Position numbers and translations under genes: made by a program
In this document: positions 1-8,846 of the stretch, piece by piece
Layout: every line of letters starts with the position of its first letter
Numbering within the stretch: the stretch's first letter is position 1
Assembly: GCF_014192225.1 (NCBI RefSeq)
Contig: NZ_JACHXS010000014.1
Coordinates: forward strand, 153,570-217,569
Direction: 5' to 3'
DNA length: 64,000 bases
DNA from: Pseudoduganella umbonata
Lineage (GTDB): Bacteria; Pseudomonadota; Gammaproteobacteria; Burkholderiales; Burkholderiaceae_D
The notes under the pieces: generated by a model
Databases searched by the model: none
What the model saw: only the letters and a program-made list of their open reading frames with translations
Told to the model about the DNA's origin: nothing

Positions 1-525
1 AAGAACGTCGCCATCCTGATGACGGACGGTGTCGAGCAGGTCGAATACACGGAACCACGCAAGTTCCTGGAACAGCATGGCGCCAAGGTGACACTGATTT
101 CGCCGAAGGCAAAGGGCGAACAGATCCAGGGCTTCGATCACCTCGATCCGGCGCAGAAATTCGACGTGGAACTTGATGTGCGCGATGCCCGCCCCATCGA
201 GTTCGACGCGCTGGTGCTGCCCGGCGGCGTGGCCAACCCGGACCAGCTGCGCCTGTCGACGGAAGCGATCACCTTCATCCGTGAATTCGGCCGCGAGAAC
301 AAGCCGGTCGCCGCGATCTGCCACGGCCCGTGGACCTTGATCGACGCCGACCTCGTGAAGGGCAAGCGCTTGACCAGCTGGCCGACCTTGCAGCTCGATC
401 TGCGCAATGCAGGGGCCGAATGGACGGATGAGCAAGTGGTCGTGGATGGCAAGCTGGTTACCAGCCGGAAGCCGGACGATATCCCGGCATTCAATGAGGC
501 GATCCTGAAGCAGCTGGCTGGCTAA
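1..525 (+). CDS. DJ-1/PfpI family type 1 glutamine-amidotransferase-like protein (5' truncated)
   Basis: The reading frame is open from base 1, so the true start lies upstream of the window; 174 codons plus stop are visible. The N-terminal part shows the family pattern AILMTDGVEQVEY, with the acidic residue of the PfpI active site. The nucleophile elbow AAICHGPW has its Cys codon at 319-321. DJ-1/PfpI proteins act as cytosolic stress-protective hydrolases, deglycases or chaperones; the substrate of this member cannot be told from sequence. The gene is followed 25 bases later by a strong hairpin terminator. Family assignment is secure; the precise activity is not. Confidence 0.9.
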   Translation, partial: KNVAILMTDGVEQVEYTEPRKFLEQHGAKVTLISPKAKGEQIQGFDHLDPAQKFDVELDVRDARPIEFDALVLPGGVANPDQLRLSTEAITFIREFGRENKPVAAICHGPWTLIDADLVKGKRLTSWPTLQLDLRNAGAEWTDEQVVVDGKLVTSRKPDDIPAFNEAILKQLAG

Positions 526-550
526 CGCTCACGCCGCAGGAAATGCAAAA

Positions 551-575
551 GCCCAGCATCGCTGCTGGGCTTTTT
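551..575. terminator. Bidirectional Rho-independent terminator
   Basis: An 8-bp perfect stem (551-558 with 563-570) with loop TCGC is flanked by an A-run on the left and TTTTT on the right. It can end the PfpI gene on the plus strand and the tRNA-Asn transcript on the minus strand. Confidence 0.85.
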
Positions 576-581
576 GTATTC

Positions 582-657
582 TGGCTCCCCGACCTGGACT
601 CGAACCAGGGACCTGCGGATTAACAGTCCGTCGCTCTACCGACTGAGCTATCAGGGA
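582..657 (-). tRNA. tRNA-Asn (anticodon GTT), copy 1
   Basis: This is a 76-nt cloverleaf read on the minus strand. It has an encoded 3' CCA, a D-arm AGCTCAGTCGGTAGAGC, anticodon loop CTGTTAATC (GTT) and T-arm GGTTCGAGTCC. The same 76 bases recur at 3244-3319 and 8689-8764. A terminator lies directly 3' of the gene and a consensus promoter directly 5'. Confidence 0.97.
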
Positions 658-668
658 AAAGAGGCCGT

Positions 669-697
669 ATTATAGCGGCCGCTTTGACCGCTGGCAA
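669..697 (-). promoter_or_regulatory. Sigma-70-type promoter of tRNA-Asn copy 1
   Basis: On the minus strand a TTGCCA -35 hexamer (692-697) is separated by exactly 17 bases from a perfect TATAAT -10 hexamer (669-674). It lies just upstream of the tRNA 5' end, as expected for a strong stable-RNA promoter. Confidence 0.7.
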
Positions 698-825
698 GAA
701 GAAACATTTCTCCCAGCAAGCGTTAAGGCTGTCGCAAACGAGTTGTGGCTAGGCGCGGCGCCGCAGACAGTACCCATCTGTACGGCAAGGCGCCGCAACA
801 ACGCCACGGCTCGTTTACGGCGGCC

Positions 826-3060
826 TTAGAACAGACCCTTCAACTGCACACCCCACTGCCGCGGCTCGTTGACGAAGCCGGTCAGGTTGTTGAAGTCGAT
901 GGCGCCCGTGATGCGGCGCTGGTCGGTGATGTTGCGGCCGAACGCGGCCACTTCATACTTGCCGCCCTGCCAGTTGTAGCCAATGCGCAGGCCGCCTTCC
1001 GTCAGCGGTGCGCCGGTGAACTCCTTCGCCTCGTACAGGAAGAAGTTGACCTTGCTGCGGTACGACCAGTCGGTCAGCACGAACAGGTTGCCTTCGGCCA
1101 GCGGCCAGTTGTAGCGGGCCGTCAGGTTGACGATCCACTTCGGCGCCTGCGGCAGCGCATTGCCGTCGATGACGACGCGGCCGGCGGCATTGATCGGGTC
1201 GACCACCGTGCACTGGGCGCACTTGTTGACCGACAGCGAAGGATCCTGGATCTTCGTGTAGTTGTAGCTGGTCGATGCCGATACCTTGAAGTCCGGCGTG
1301 ACGAAGCCTTCGATCTCCGCTTCGATGCCGCGGCCCTTGGTCTTCTCGGCGTTGATCAGCGCGGTCACGTTGGAATTGCCGCCTACCACCGTCAGCTGCT
1401 GGTCCTTCACGTCATAGTCGAAGATCGACAGCGAAGCGCGGGCGCGGCGGTTCAGCAGGTCGGCCTTGATGCCGGCTTCATACGACGTGATGGTTTCCGC
1501 ATCGGCGATCGTGGCCGGGCCGGAAGCCGAAGGCGCGCCGATCGATGGAGCGCGGAAGCCCGTCGCCACGCGGGCGTAGGCCGACACGTCCGGATTGATC
1601 GCATACGTTGCCGACAGATCCCAGTTGGTCTTGTGGCGTTCAGCGTTGATCGTGGCCGGACCCTGCAGCGTCGTGCCGGTCGCTTCGATCGTGCGGAAGT
1701 CCTTCTTGTCGTTGGTGTAGCGCAGGCCGCCGCGCACGGTCAGCGCATCGGTCACCGCGTAGTTCACGGAACCGAATGCCGCCCAGGCCTTGTTGCGCTG
1801 GTTGCTGATCACGCGGCTGGTGCGCGCGCCGGCGGTGTTGAAGTTGTCGCTGCCACCGGTGGCGTCTTCATCGAAGTAGTACACGCCAGCCTGCCAGCTC
1901 ATCGGGCCGGCCTTCTTCGATTCGATGCGGAATTCCTGCGTGTACTGCTTCAGGTCCGGCAGCACGGATGCCGTCTCCACCTGGAACGGCACCACGCCCG
2001 GGCCGTAGACCGGATTGCCGCCGTCGATGTCGCCGCGGCTGTTGTACTCGGCGATCGACTCGTAGCCGGTCACGGAGTACAGCTTCACCGCGCCCAGGTC
2101 CCACGACAGGCGTACGTTGCCGCCGCGCGTGGTCAGGTTCTGGTAGTTCTGGCCGTTGGTGAACACCATGCCTTCATCGTAGTTGTCGACCAGCTGGTTG
2201 CTGCCCTTCTTGATGATGTTGGCCTGGAACAGGCGCGAATTGCCCGTCGTGGTGCGCTGGTGCACGTTGAACAGCGCGTTGAACGTGCCATTCGGCTGGT
2301 ACAGCAGCTGCACGCGTTCGGCGTGCTCGTTGTAGCCGTCCAGCGAATCGCGGCCGTCGGTGAAGCCATTGGCCACGTAGTCGTCGCGGTGCTGGCGCAG
2401 GGTGGAAACGCGCAGTGCCCACTCGTTCGACAGCGGAATGTTGGCGGCGCCTTCCACGTTGGTAGTGCCGTGCGAGGCCACGGAGAAGTTGTAGTAGCCT
2501 TCCACGCCCTTCAGGCTCGGCTTGGCGGATTCGAACTTCACCACGCCCGCCGGGGTGTTGCGGCCGAACAGCGTGCCCTGCGGGCCGCGCAGCACTTCCA
2601 CGTTGGCCAGGTCGAACATCGGATAACCCTTCAGGATCGGGTTTTCCTGCACCACGTCGTCATAGATCAGCGACACGGGCTGCGAGGCGAAGATCGAGAA
2701 GTCGGCATTGCCGTAGCCGCGGATGTAGAAGCGCGGGAACACGCGGCCCGTCGACGATTCCACGTTCAGGCTGGGCGTCTTGCCGGCGAGGACGCGCACG
2801 TCCTGGCCGCCGGACAGGATCACGTCGAGCTTTTCGTGCTGCAGCATCGATACCGATACCGGCACTTCCTTGATGTTCTCGGCGCGGCGCTGGGCCGTGA
2901 CGGTCACCGTTTCCAGCTGGCCGCTGGCGACCGGCTGCTGGGCAGCCTGCTGGGTGGTTTGTTCGGTGTTTGCCTGGGTAGCGTCCTGGGCCATGGCGGC
3001 CATCGGCAGCACGGCCGTCAGCGCGAGGAGACGCTTGTGCATCTTGGACAGTTTCATCAT
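826..3060 (-). CDS. TonB-dependent outer-membrane receptor
   Basis: A 744-residue protein of usual family length. It has a signal peptide (residues 1 to about 25, cleavage after AMA), a TonB-box-like segment ETVTVTAQ near residues 50-57, and a plug domain containing the typical VEVLRGPQGTLFGRN motif. The rest forms a beta-barrel ending in a terminal Phe (QLKGLF). Such receptors import siderophores, cobalamin or oligosaccharides across the outer membrane using TonB energy; the ligand cannot be read from the sequence. AGGAAGG precedes two adjacent ATGs (3060 and 3057), and either may be used. The gene sits alone between two tRNA-Asn copies, with no transporter, FecR or sigma-factor partner beside it. 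Confidence 0.92.
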   Translation of the reverse strand: MMKLSKMHKRLLALTAVLPMAAMAQDATQANTEQTTQQAAQQPVASGQLETVTVTAQRRAENIKEVPVSVSMLQHEKLDVILSGGQDVRVLAGKTPSLNVESSTGRVFPRFYIRGYGNADFSIFASQPVSLIYDDVVQENPILKGYPMFDLANVEVLRGPQGTLFGRNTPAGVVKFESAKPSLKGVEGYYNFSVASHGTTNVEGAANIPLSNEWALRVSTLRQHRDDYVANGFTDGRDSLDGYNEHAERVQLLYQPNGTFNALFNVHQRTTTGNSRLFQANIIKKGSNQLVDNYDEGMVFTNGQNYQNLTTRGGNVRLSWDLGAVKLYSVTGYESIAEYNSRGDIDGGNPVYGPGVVPFQVETASVLPDLKQYTQEFRIESKKAGPMSWQAGVYYFDEDATGGSDNFNTAGARTSRVISNQRNKAWAAFGSVNYAVTDALTVRGGLRYTNDKKDFRTIEATGTTLQGPATINAERHKTNWDLSATYAINPDVSAYARVATGFRAPSIGAPSASGPATIADAETITSYEAGIKADLLNRRARASLSIFDYDVKDQQLTVVGGNSNVTALINAEKTKGRGIEAEIEGFVTPDFKVSASTSYNYTKIQDPSLSVNKCAQCTVVDPINAAGRVVIDGNALPQAPKWIVNLTARYNWPLAEGNLFVLTDWSYRSKVNFFLYEAKEFTGAPLTEGGLRIGYNWQGGKYEVAAFGRNITDQRRITGAIDFNNLTGFVNEPRQWGVQLKGLF

Positions 3061-3211
3061 TTGCCTTCCTGGGTTAAAAATAATGCTGCAAAGGTGGTCA
3101 ACGCTGTCTCCGGATTTTTAACGTCCTCGTGCGGATGCCCAACGGCCCGGCTCCGTCTCTGTATGTACGCACTGCCAACTACCTGTAATTCTGTCATTGT
3201 CGCGGATAACA

Positions 3212-3236
3212 AAAAGCCGCGATAAACGCGGCTTTT
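3212..3236. terminator. Bidirectional hairpin terminator downstream of tRNA-Asn copy 2
   Basis: A perfect 10-bp stem (3212-3221 with 3227-3236) with loop ATAAA is bounded by A-run and T-run ends. It lies 7 bases 3' of tRNA-Asn copy 2 on the minus strand. Confidence 0.85.
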
Positions 3237-3243
3237 GAAATTC

Positions 3244-3319
3244 TGGCTCCCCGACCTGGACTCGAACCAGGGACCTGCGGATTAACAGTCCGTCGCTCTA
3301 CCGACTGAGCTATCAGGGA
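3244..3319 (-). tRNA. tRNA-Asn (anticodon GTT), copy 2
   Basis: Same 76-nt sequence as copy 1, including the CCA end and GTT anticodon. The upstream flank (GAAAAGAGGCCG, then ATTATAGCGGC on the plus strand) is also nearly the same as that of copy 1. The duplicated unit therefore includes the -10 promoter region. Confidence 0.97.
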
Positions 3320-3330
3320 AAAGAGGCCGC

Positions 3331-3359
3331 ATTATAGCGGCGCCAGGCAAAGTCGACAA
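3331..3359 (-). promoter_or_regulatory. Sigma-70-type promoter of tRNA-Asn copy 2
   Basis: Minus-strand TTGTCG (3354-3359), a 17-base spacer and a perfect TATAAT (3331-3336) lie immediately 5' of the tRNA. The -10 region matches copy 1 while the -35 region differs. Confidence 0.6.
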
Positions 3360-3533
3360 CACTATTTTTCCGCATGGTGTCTCGAACTGTCTCAAAGCGG
3401 CGGCAAAGGAACGACATACTGCGACTAGCATGTGCGATTGCAGCGCGTAGACTGGGTCGTACCGTCTGCAAGGGCGGCAACATCCCCCGGCCGAGGGACC
3501 TCCGAAACAACGAGGATTACCCAAGGAAGAATC

Positions 3534-6209
3534 ATGAGCAAATTTCCCCAAATACTGTCGCATGCCTCTGGCGCCCCGCTGGCGCTGGACCCCGGCCGTC
3601 TCCTGCTGGCATTGAAGGCACCGCGCGACAGGGCCGACGTTGAAAAGTTCCTGCACGGCTTCGACATGTTCCTGGAAGACGAAGCGGAGCGTGCCAACAT
3701 CCCCGGCGAACGGGTCAATCATACGAAAACGCGCTACTGGGCGCAGGCACGGCGCCCGCTGAACGACGAGCGGCTGCAGGCGATCACGCAGGCCGGCGCG
3801 GCGGTGGGCCTGGAATGGATCGGCCCCGTGTACCGCATGGCGGGCCAGGAAGGGCGGCGCGGCCTGATGACGCCGTTGCCGGACGTCGGCGTGATCAAGC
3901 TGCGCGACGGGCGCGGCCAGGATCCGGCGGGCGCTCCCCTGCCCAACGGCCTGGCCAGCGCGGAGGGCAAGGAGCCGATCCTGAACGAAGTGCCGGAAAA
4001 ATCGCGCTACCTGAACGGCTACCGCTACTTCAGGATCGCCAATCCGCAGGACGTCAACGCCTATGAACTGCGTGAACGCGTGCGCCAGTCACCGAATGCC
4101 GGCCTGGTGGATTTCCAGTTCGAGACGATGCCGCTGCTGACGCCCACTTCGATCGCCCCCAACGATACGCTGTTCGCACAGCAGTGGGACATGACGCGCA
4201 TCGAGGCCGGCGGCCCGGGCACCACCGGCTGGGACATCACCACCGGCGTGTCGACCGTGGTGGTCTGCGTGCTCGACGAGGGTTGCGACCTGACCCATCC
4301 GGACCTGCGCTTTTCCGCGCCGGGCATCAACCTGGGCACGATGCTGCCGGACGGCGCGCCCACGGGCAACCACGGCACCGCCTGCGCCGGCATCGTCGCG
4401 GCCACCTATGACAACGGCACCGGCGTGACCGGCGTGGCCGGCAATGCGCGCATCCTGCCGGTGGCGTTCGATGCCTGGACCGATGTGGAAGTGGCCGCCG
4501 GCATCAACTTCGCCACCGCCAACGGTGCCAGCGTGATCAGCATGAGCTTCGGCTGGAACGCCTGGAGCGCGGCGATCATCGACCCGGCGATCCAGAATGC
4601 CTTCAACAACGACGTGGTGATGTGCGTGGCCACGCACAACTACAACGGCCCGATCACCTACCCCGCCACCAACCCGCTGGTGATCGCGGTCGGCGCATCC
4701 GATGAAATCGACAACCGCAAGACGCCGCTCTCGCCCGACGGTGAAAACTGGGGCTCGAACTTCGGCCCGCAGATTTCCGTCGTCTCGCCCGGCGTGCACA
4801 TCCCCACCACGGATATCCAGGGCACCGGTGGCTACAACACTGGCGCCGGCACCGCCGGCGACTACGACCTGGTGTTCAACGGCACCTCGTCCGCGACGCC
4901 GCACGTGGCCGGCCTGGCCGCATTGATCCGCAGCGCCTATCCCGCGCTGACCAATGTCCAGGTGCGCGCCCACATCGAACGCACCGCGCAGAAGGTCGGC
5001 GCGGTGGCCTATGCCGACACGCTCGGACGGCCCAACGGCAGCTGGAACCAGGAAATGGGCTACGGCCGCATCAACGTGTTCCGCGCGCTCGACGAGGCGG
5101 ATGTGATGATCAAGGACGCGCCCTCCGATACCGGCGACGAGCCCTTCACCGGCGGCAATTTCTGGGATTTCTCGGACGTCGTCGTGCGCATCATGGACGA
5201 CAACGTGTTCCAGCCCAGCGACCCGCTGCAATCGAAGAACGTGGAACGGGGCCAGGCCAACTACATCTACGTGCGCGTGACGAACAATGGCGCGCGGGAA
5301 GCCCGCAACGTCACCGTCGGCGCCCGCATCACGCCGTTCGTCGGCACCCAGTTCGTCTACCCGCAGGACTGGACGCTGACCGATGCGATGCACGTCGCCC
5401 CGACCGGCATCACCACCAGCTTCGGCACCGTGGCGCCCGGCACTTCCGTGATCGCCAAGTTCCGCATCGAAGCGCCGCAGACCGAAACGCTGTATGGCTG
5501 GCAGGCCGGCAACGGCTGGCACGGCTGCCTGGTGGCGGTGGTCAATGCCGACAACGACTATGCGTTCGCCACGGCGCCGCTGACCGGCGACCCGATCAGC
5601 GCGCTGCGCAACAACCTGGCGCAGCGCAACCTGTCCGTCATCGACGTGCTGGCCGGCGCGCCGGCCGCGTTCCACTTCATCGCCGGCAACCGCTTCAACC
5701 TGGAAAGCCGGATGACGCTGCAGATCGACCGCAGCCGACTGCCGGCCGGGATGCCGGTCACGCTCTCGCTCGACGAACCCGGCAGCGCTTTCCCCGCGGT
5801 CGATTTCCTCAACCAGGCCGGCGCCGGCGACCAGCCGGACGATGGCGGCTGCGACGGCCTGGTCTTCCTCGAGGAAACGCGGGTGAAAACCCGCTTCGGC
5901 TGCTGCGCCGGTATCCTCACGCTGGGCAAGGGCTCCAAGTTCGAGTGCAACAAGGCGCACAAGCCGGGCAACGTGACCGTGCAGGGCGGCGACGTGGTAG
6001 TGCGCAACGGCCAGCGCTATGTGGACATTACCAGTCCGCTGGTGCGTGTGACAATGGACAAGGCGCCCGGCATCGTCTACCCGCTGGCCCTGCGTACCAC
6101 GATTCCCGCCTCGGCCGAAGGCGGCCAGCAGTTCATGCTCGGCGTGGCCCAGCTCAATAGCCAGGGCATGGCCGTGGGCGGCGCGGGCATGGTGTACGTC
6201 GTGCGATAG
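3534..6209 (+). CDS. Subtilisin-like S8 family serine peptidase
   Basis: An 891-residue protein; the ATG at 3534 is chosen because AAGGAAG lies 5-10 bases upstream, although the frame is open further 5'. The peptidase S8 domain covers roughly residues 235-510. Its catalytic triad is Asp248 (VCVLDEGC), His280 (GNHGTACAG) and Ser452 (NGTSSATPHVAG). About 230 residues precede it and match no domain I recognise. About 380 residues follow and include a CARDB-like beta segment around 580-690 (YVRVTNNGAREARNV) and a Cys-rich patch. No signal peptide or transmembrane segment is visible, unusual for a large subtilase, so either export is non-classical or the enzyme is cytoplasmic. It stands alone between tRNA-Asn copies 2 and 3, next to a two-component system. 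Confidence 0.93.
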   Translation: MSKFPQILSHASGAPLALDPGRLLLALKAPRDRADVEKFLHGFDMFLEDEAERANIPGERVNHTKTRYWAQARRPLNDERLQAITQAGAAVGLEWIGPVYRMAGQEGRRGLMTPLPDVGVIKLRDGRGQDPAGAPLPNGLASAEGKEPILNEVPEKSRYLNGYRYFRIANPQDVNAYELRERVRQSPNAGLVDFQFETMPLLTPTSIAPNDTLFAQQWDMTRIEAGGPGTTGWDITTGVSTVVVCVLDEGCDLTHPDLRFSAPGINLGTMLPDGAPTGNHGTACAGIVAATYDNGTGVTGVAGNARILPVAFDAWTDVEVAAGINFATANGASVISMSFGWNAWSAAIIDPAIQNAFNNDVVMCVATHNYNGPITYPATNPLVIAVGASDEIDNRKTPLSPDGENWGSNFGPQISVVSPGVHIPTTDIQGTGGYNTGAGTAGDYDLVFNGTSSATPHVAGLAALIRSAYPALTNVQVRAHIERTAQKVGAVAYADTLGRPNGSWNQEMGYGRINVFRALDEADVMIKDAPSDTGDEPFTGGNFWDFSDVVVRIMDDNVFQPSDPLQSKNVERGQANYIYVRVTNNGAREARNVTVGARITPFVGTQFVYPQDWTLTDAMHVAPTGITTSFGTVAPGTSVIAKFRIEAPQTETLYGWQAGNGWHGCLVAVVNADNDYAFATAPLTGDPISALRNNLAQRNLSVIDVLAGAPAAFHFIAGNRFNLESRMTLQIDRSRLPAGMPVTLSLDEPGSAFPAVDFLNQAGAGDQPDDGGCDGLVFLEETRVKTRFGCCAGILTLGKGSKFECNKAHKPGNVTVQGGDVVVRNGQRYVDITSPLVRVTMDKAPGIVYPLALRTTIPASAEGGQQFMLGVAQLNSQGMAVGGAGMVYVVR

Positions 6210-6270
6210 CGCGCCGGCGAGCGCCGTGCGGGGGCGCAGTGCCGCCGCACATCACATCTGTCGCCGCAAG

Positions 6271-7062
6271 TCACATCTGCCGGAACAGGTGCGCGTACAG
6301 CGGGCTGACGCGCACTTTTTCCGGCCGGCGCTTCATGTTCAGTGCAAGCTTGCCGGCCTCATCCTTGACCGCGCTGAGTACGCAGGACGCATTGACGATC
6401 GTGCCCCGGTGCACCTGCCAGAACTGCCGGTCGTCCAGCTGCGGCAGCAGCTCCTTCAGGCTGGTGCGGATCAGCGCTTCCCCTTCCGCCGTGACCACGT
6501 TGACGTACTTGTCGGTCGCTTCGAAATAGATCACATCGGCCACCGGAATCATTTTCACCTGGTTGCCGACGGCGGCGCGGATCACCGTCAGCCGCTCGAC
6601 GGGCGCCTGCGCCGGCTGCGGCTGGAACTGCGCGACCGCCCGCAGTTGCGCCAGCAATGCCTCCATGCCGCCACCGGGCTGCGCTTCCAGGCGCTGGCGC
6701 AGGCGCTGCACGGTGCGGCCGAGCCGCTCGTCGCTGACCGGCTTCAGCACGTAATCGGCGGCGGCATTGTCGAAAGCCTGCACCGCATACTCGTCGTAAG
6801 CGGTGACGAACACGATCTGCGGGAACGGCTTGCCGGCTGGCCATTGCTCGGCCAGCTCTTCCGCCACTTCCAGTCCCGTCTTGCCCGGCATCTTGATGTC
6901 GAGGAACAGCACATCCGGCTGGCGCGCCAGCGCCTCGGCCAGCGCGGCCACGCCGTGCGGGCACGTGGCCACGATCTCCAGGCCGGGCCATAGCCGTTTC
7001 AGGCTGGCTGCCAGCGTGGCGGCGAGGATCGGTTCGTCTTCGGCAATCAGGGCAGTCGTCAT
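6271..7062 (-). CDS. LytTR-family response regulator (LytR/AlgR type)
   Basis: A 263-residue protein with an N-terminal receiver domain (residues 1-120; acidic pair Glu8/Asp9, phospho-acceptor Asp55 in VLFLDIKMPG). The C-terminal LytTR DNA-binding domain spans about residues 155-260 (IYFEATDKYVNVVT, WQVHRGTIVN). It starts 10 bases after the stop of the sensor kinase gene, so the two form an operon. LytTR regulators usually bind direct repeats upstream of targets; nothing in the sequence identifies those targets. The neighbouring S8 peptidase converges on it and is not obviously co-transcribed. Confidence 0.93.
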   Translation of the reverse strand: MTTALIAEDEPILAATLAASLKRLWPGLEIVATCPHGVAALAEALARQPDVLFLDIKMPGKTGLEVAEELAEQWPAGKPFPQIVFVTAYDEYAVQAFDNAAADYVLKPVSDERLGRTVQRLRQRLEAQPGGGMEALLAQLRAVAQFQPQPAQAPVERLTVIRAAVGNQVKMIPVADVIYFEATDKYVNVVTAEGEALIRTSLKELLPQLDDRQFWQVHRGTIVNASCVLSAVKDEAGKLALNMKRRPEKVRVSPLYAHLFRQM

Positions 7063-7072
7063 GGCTAGGTTT

Positions 7073-8191
7073 TCACGTCAGTGGAATGGTGATGCAGGCC
7101 AGCGCGCCGCCGCCATCGGCCGGGCGCAGGGTAACGGATGCGCGCCCGCCGAACAGGACGTCCAGGCGGGCGCGGGTATTGGCCAGGCCCAGGCCCGTGC
7201 CGGCCTTGCCCGGGCCGGCATCGAGGCCGCGGCCATCATCGCGGATGCACAGTGTCAGCAGGCCTGCGTCGCGCCGGGCGGAAACGCGGATATGGCCACC
7301 GTCGATCGTGGGCTCCAGCCCATGCGCGATGGCGTTTTCCACCAGCGGCTGCAGCAGCATCGGCGGAATCTCGACGGCGCGCAGCGCGTCCGGCAGGTCG
7401 AACGCGTAGGTCAGCCTGGCGCCCATGCGCACCGACATCAGGCCGAGATAGGCATCCAGCAGCGCGAATTCCTGTGCCAGCGTGGTCCGCTGCGCCCGCG
7501 ACGACGACAGCGTGGCGCGCAGGTACTGGATCAGCTGGTCGAGCATCTGCTGGGCGCGTTCCGGATCCAGCGCGATCAGGCCCTGCAGGTTGGCCAGCGT
7601 GTTGAACAGCATGTGCGGTTCGATCTGCGCCTGCAGCAGCTGCAGTTGCGCCTGCAGCGCCTGGCGCTCGACGGCTTCGGCACGCGCCCGCTCTTCCGCG
7701 GCCGCTGCTTCCGCCCGTGCCAGCCGGTCGCGGCTGGCAAAGAACAGCGTCACGGCGCCCGTGGTCAGCAAGGTAAACACCAGCATGCCGGTGGTGCGGC
7801 TCGACCCCAGCGTGTGCAGCGTGGTCAGCTCGCGCCCCAGCAGCCAGCCGGCCACGCGCGCGCCGCCAATCTGGCCGACCGGCACGCCGACCGCGATGAT
7901 GGCGGCAAACGCCAGCCAGTGCGGGCGCACGCCCTGCCCCCAGAATGCCAGCCGCACACCGTCGATGATGACGAACGCGATCGTGCCGATGCAGGCCGAG
8001 ACCAGCAGGTTGATGCCGAAGCCGGTACCGTCGCCGAACGACCAGGTGATGATCACGGCGCAGATCGCGACCAGAACCATCATCCAGCAGGCATCGGTGG
8101 CGAAGCGCCGCCATGGGAAGCGGCGCGCGGGGTGCGATCGGTCGAGGGTGGCGGTGTCGTTCATGGCGGCTCGGGGTGGGTGAGCAGCCAT
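7073..8191 (-). CDS. LytS/YehU-type sensor histidine kinase
   Basis: Up to 372 residues. The N-terminal part has about four to five hydrophobic segments (residues 35-150), followed by a short coiled-coil rich in Ala/Glu/Arg. A His_kinase domain with phospho-acceptor His193 in QIEPHMLFNTL comes next. The ATPase domain has N-box LVENAIAHG and G-boxes DDGRGLDAG and GTGLGLAN. It is the membrane sensor partner of the LytTR regulator directly downstream. Two starts are possible: ATG at 8191, or ATG at 8164 giving a protein nine residues shorter. Neither has a clear ribosome-binding site. Confidence 0.92.
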   Translation of the reverse strand: MAAHPPRAAMNDTATLDRSHPARRFPWRRFATDACWMMVLVAICAVIITWSFGDGTGFGINLLVSACIGTIAFVIIDGVRLAFWGQGVRPHWLAFAAIIAVGVPVGQIGGARVAGWLLGRELTTLHTLGSSRTTGMLVFTLLTTGAVTLFFASRDRLARAEAAAAEERARAEAVERQALQAQLQLLQAQIEPHMLFNTLANLQGLIALDPERAQQMLDQLIQYLRATLSSSRAQRTTLAQEFALLDAYLGLMSVRMGARLTYAFDLPDALRAVEIPPMLLQPLVENAIAHGLEPTIDGGHIRVSARRDAGLLTLCIRDDGRGLDAGPGKAGTGLGLANTRARLDVLFGGRASVTLRPADGGGALACITIPLT

Positions 8192-8304
8192 TCTGTCGCG
8201 GCAGCGGTGTCATGGCAACGGCCGGGCGACGAAACCGCGGTGGCGCAGCGTGAAACAGGCCCCCTATGGCGCGAAGCGGCCTGGATCACCGCGCGCCAGA
8301 TCCT

Positions 8305-8553
8305 TTATTGCCCCAGGCAGATGATCTTCGTTTCATATTCGTGGGATGCGGCCTTTTTCTTCTTCGCCCACTCGACCGCCTCCTCCGCCTGGGCGATGGT
8401 CATCACCGTCGCCTTTTCCTTGTTCTTGATGAAGGAAACGCCTTCGAACACCCCTTCCTTGCTGCGCATGACCTTGGCGAAGACGGGCGGCTTCCTGTCG
8501 CCGTCGCTGATTTTGTTTTGCTGGACCAGGTAGCGCTGATCGATGTTTTCCAT
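8305..8553 (-). CDS. Small hypothetical protein (82 aa)
   Basis: I do not recognise this family. The ATG at 8553 (MENIDQRYLVQQ) is chosen because a GAG-containing site precedes it and the upstream extension of the frame looks non-coding. The protein is short and soluble. It has a Lys-rich stretch (AKKKKAASHEYETK) and a C-terminal ICLGQ, and no signal peptide or membrane segment. It lies alone between the kinase gene and tRNA-Asn copy 3, and a hairpin terminator for the tRNA sits just upstream of its start. Confidence 0.6.
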   Translation of the reverse strand: MENIDQRYLVQQNKISDGDRKPPVFAKVMRSKEGVFEGVSFIKNKEKATVMTIAQAEEAVEWAKKKKAASHEYETKIICLGQ

Positions 8554-8653
8554 GGTGAACGCTCGAAGTTGAAATGGGGAGTGAAATGAGATCTGAACCG
8601 GGACCCGGAACGAAGGCTGGAACGCGGCCGGAATTACATCTCGAAATGAAAAA

Positions 8654-8674
8654 AGCCCAACCAAAGGCTGGGCT
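8654..8674 (-). terminator. Terminator downstream of tRNA-Asn copy 3
   Basis: A 9-bp stem with one mismatch (8654-8662 with 8666-8674) and loop AAA. On the minus strand it is followed by a T-run, about 15 bases 3' of the tRNA. Confidence 0.7.
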
Positions 8675-8688
8675 CTTCACATGAATTC

Positions 8689-8764
8689 TGGCTCCCCGAC
8701 CTGGACTCGAACCAGGGACCTGCGGATTAACAGTCCGTCGCTCTACCGACTGAGCTATCAGGGA
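8689..8764 (-). tRNA. tRNA-Asn (anticodon GTT), copy 3
   Basis: Same 76-nt sequence as copies 1 and 2, with encoded CCA. Unlike those two, its upstream flank has diverged and only the ATTCTGG context on the 3' side is shared. Confidence 0.97.
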
Positions 8765-8777
8765 TTAGAAGCAGCAT

Positions 8778-8805
8778 TTTATACGTTCAGAGCAACATTT
8801 GCAAG
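8778..8805 (-). promoter_or_regulatory. Putative promoter of tRNA-Asn copy 3
   Basis: Minus-strand CTTGCA (8800-8805), a 16-base spacer and TATAAA (8778-8783) lie just 5' of the tRNA. It is weaker than the promoters of copies 1 and 2. A one-register alternative (TTGCAA, 17 bases, TAAAAT) is equally plausible. Confidence 0.45.
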
Positions 8806-8846
8806 CTTGCTTATCGGTATCGTTTGCTGCGAACTACTTTACTGCT

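Noticed and set aside
745..3225. Long plus-strand open frame of 826 codons
   Set aside because: It is the antisense shadow of the TonB receptor, is rich in Arg/His/Ala/Val typical of high-GC reverse frames, and shows no domain.
582..3319. Integrative element bounded by tRNA-Asn att sites
   Set aside because: Whole tRNA genes with promoters are repeated rather than short 3' ends, and no integrase or mobility gene lies between them.
4089..5960. Minus-strand open frame of 623 codons
   Set aside because: Antisense to the S8 peptidase, whose catalytic triad proves the plus-strand frame.
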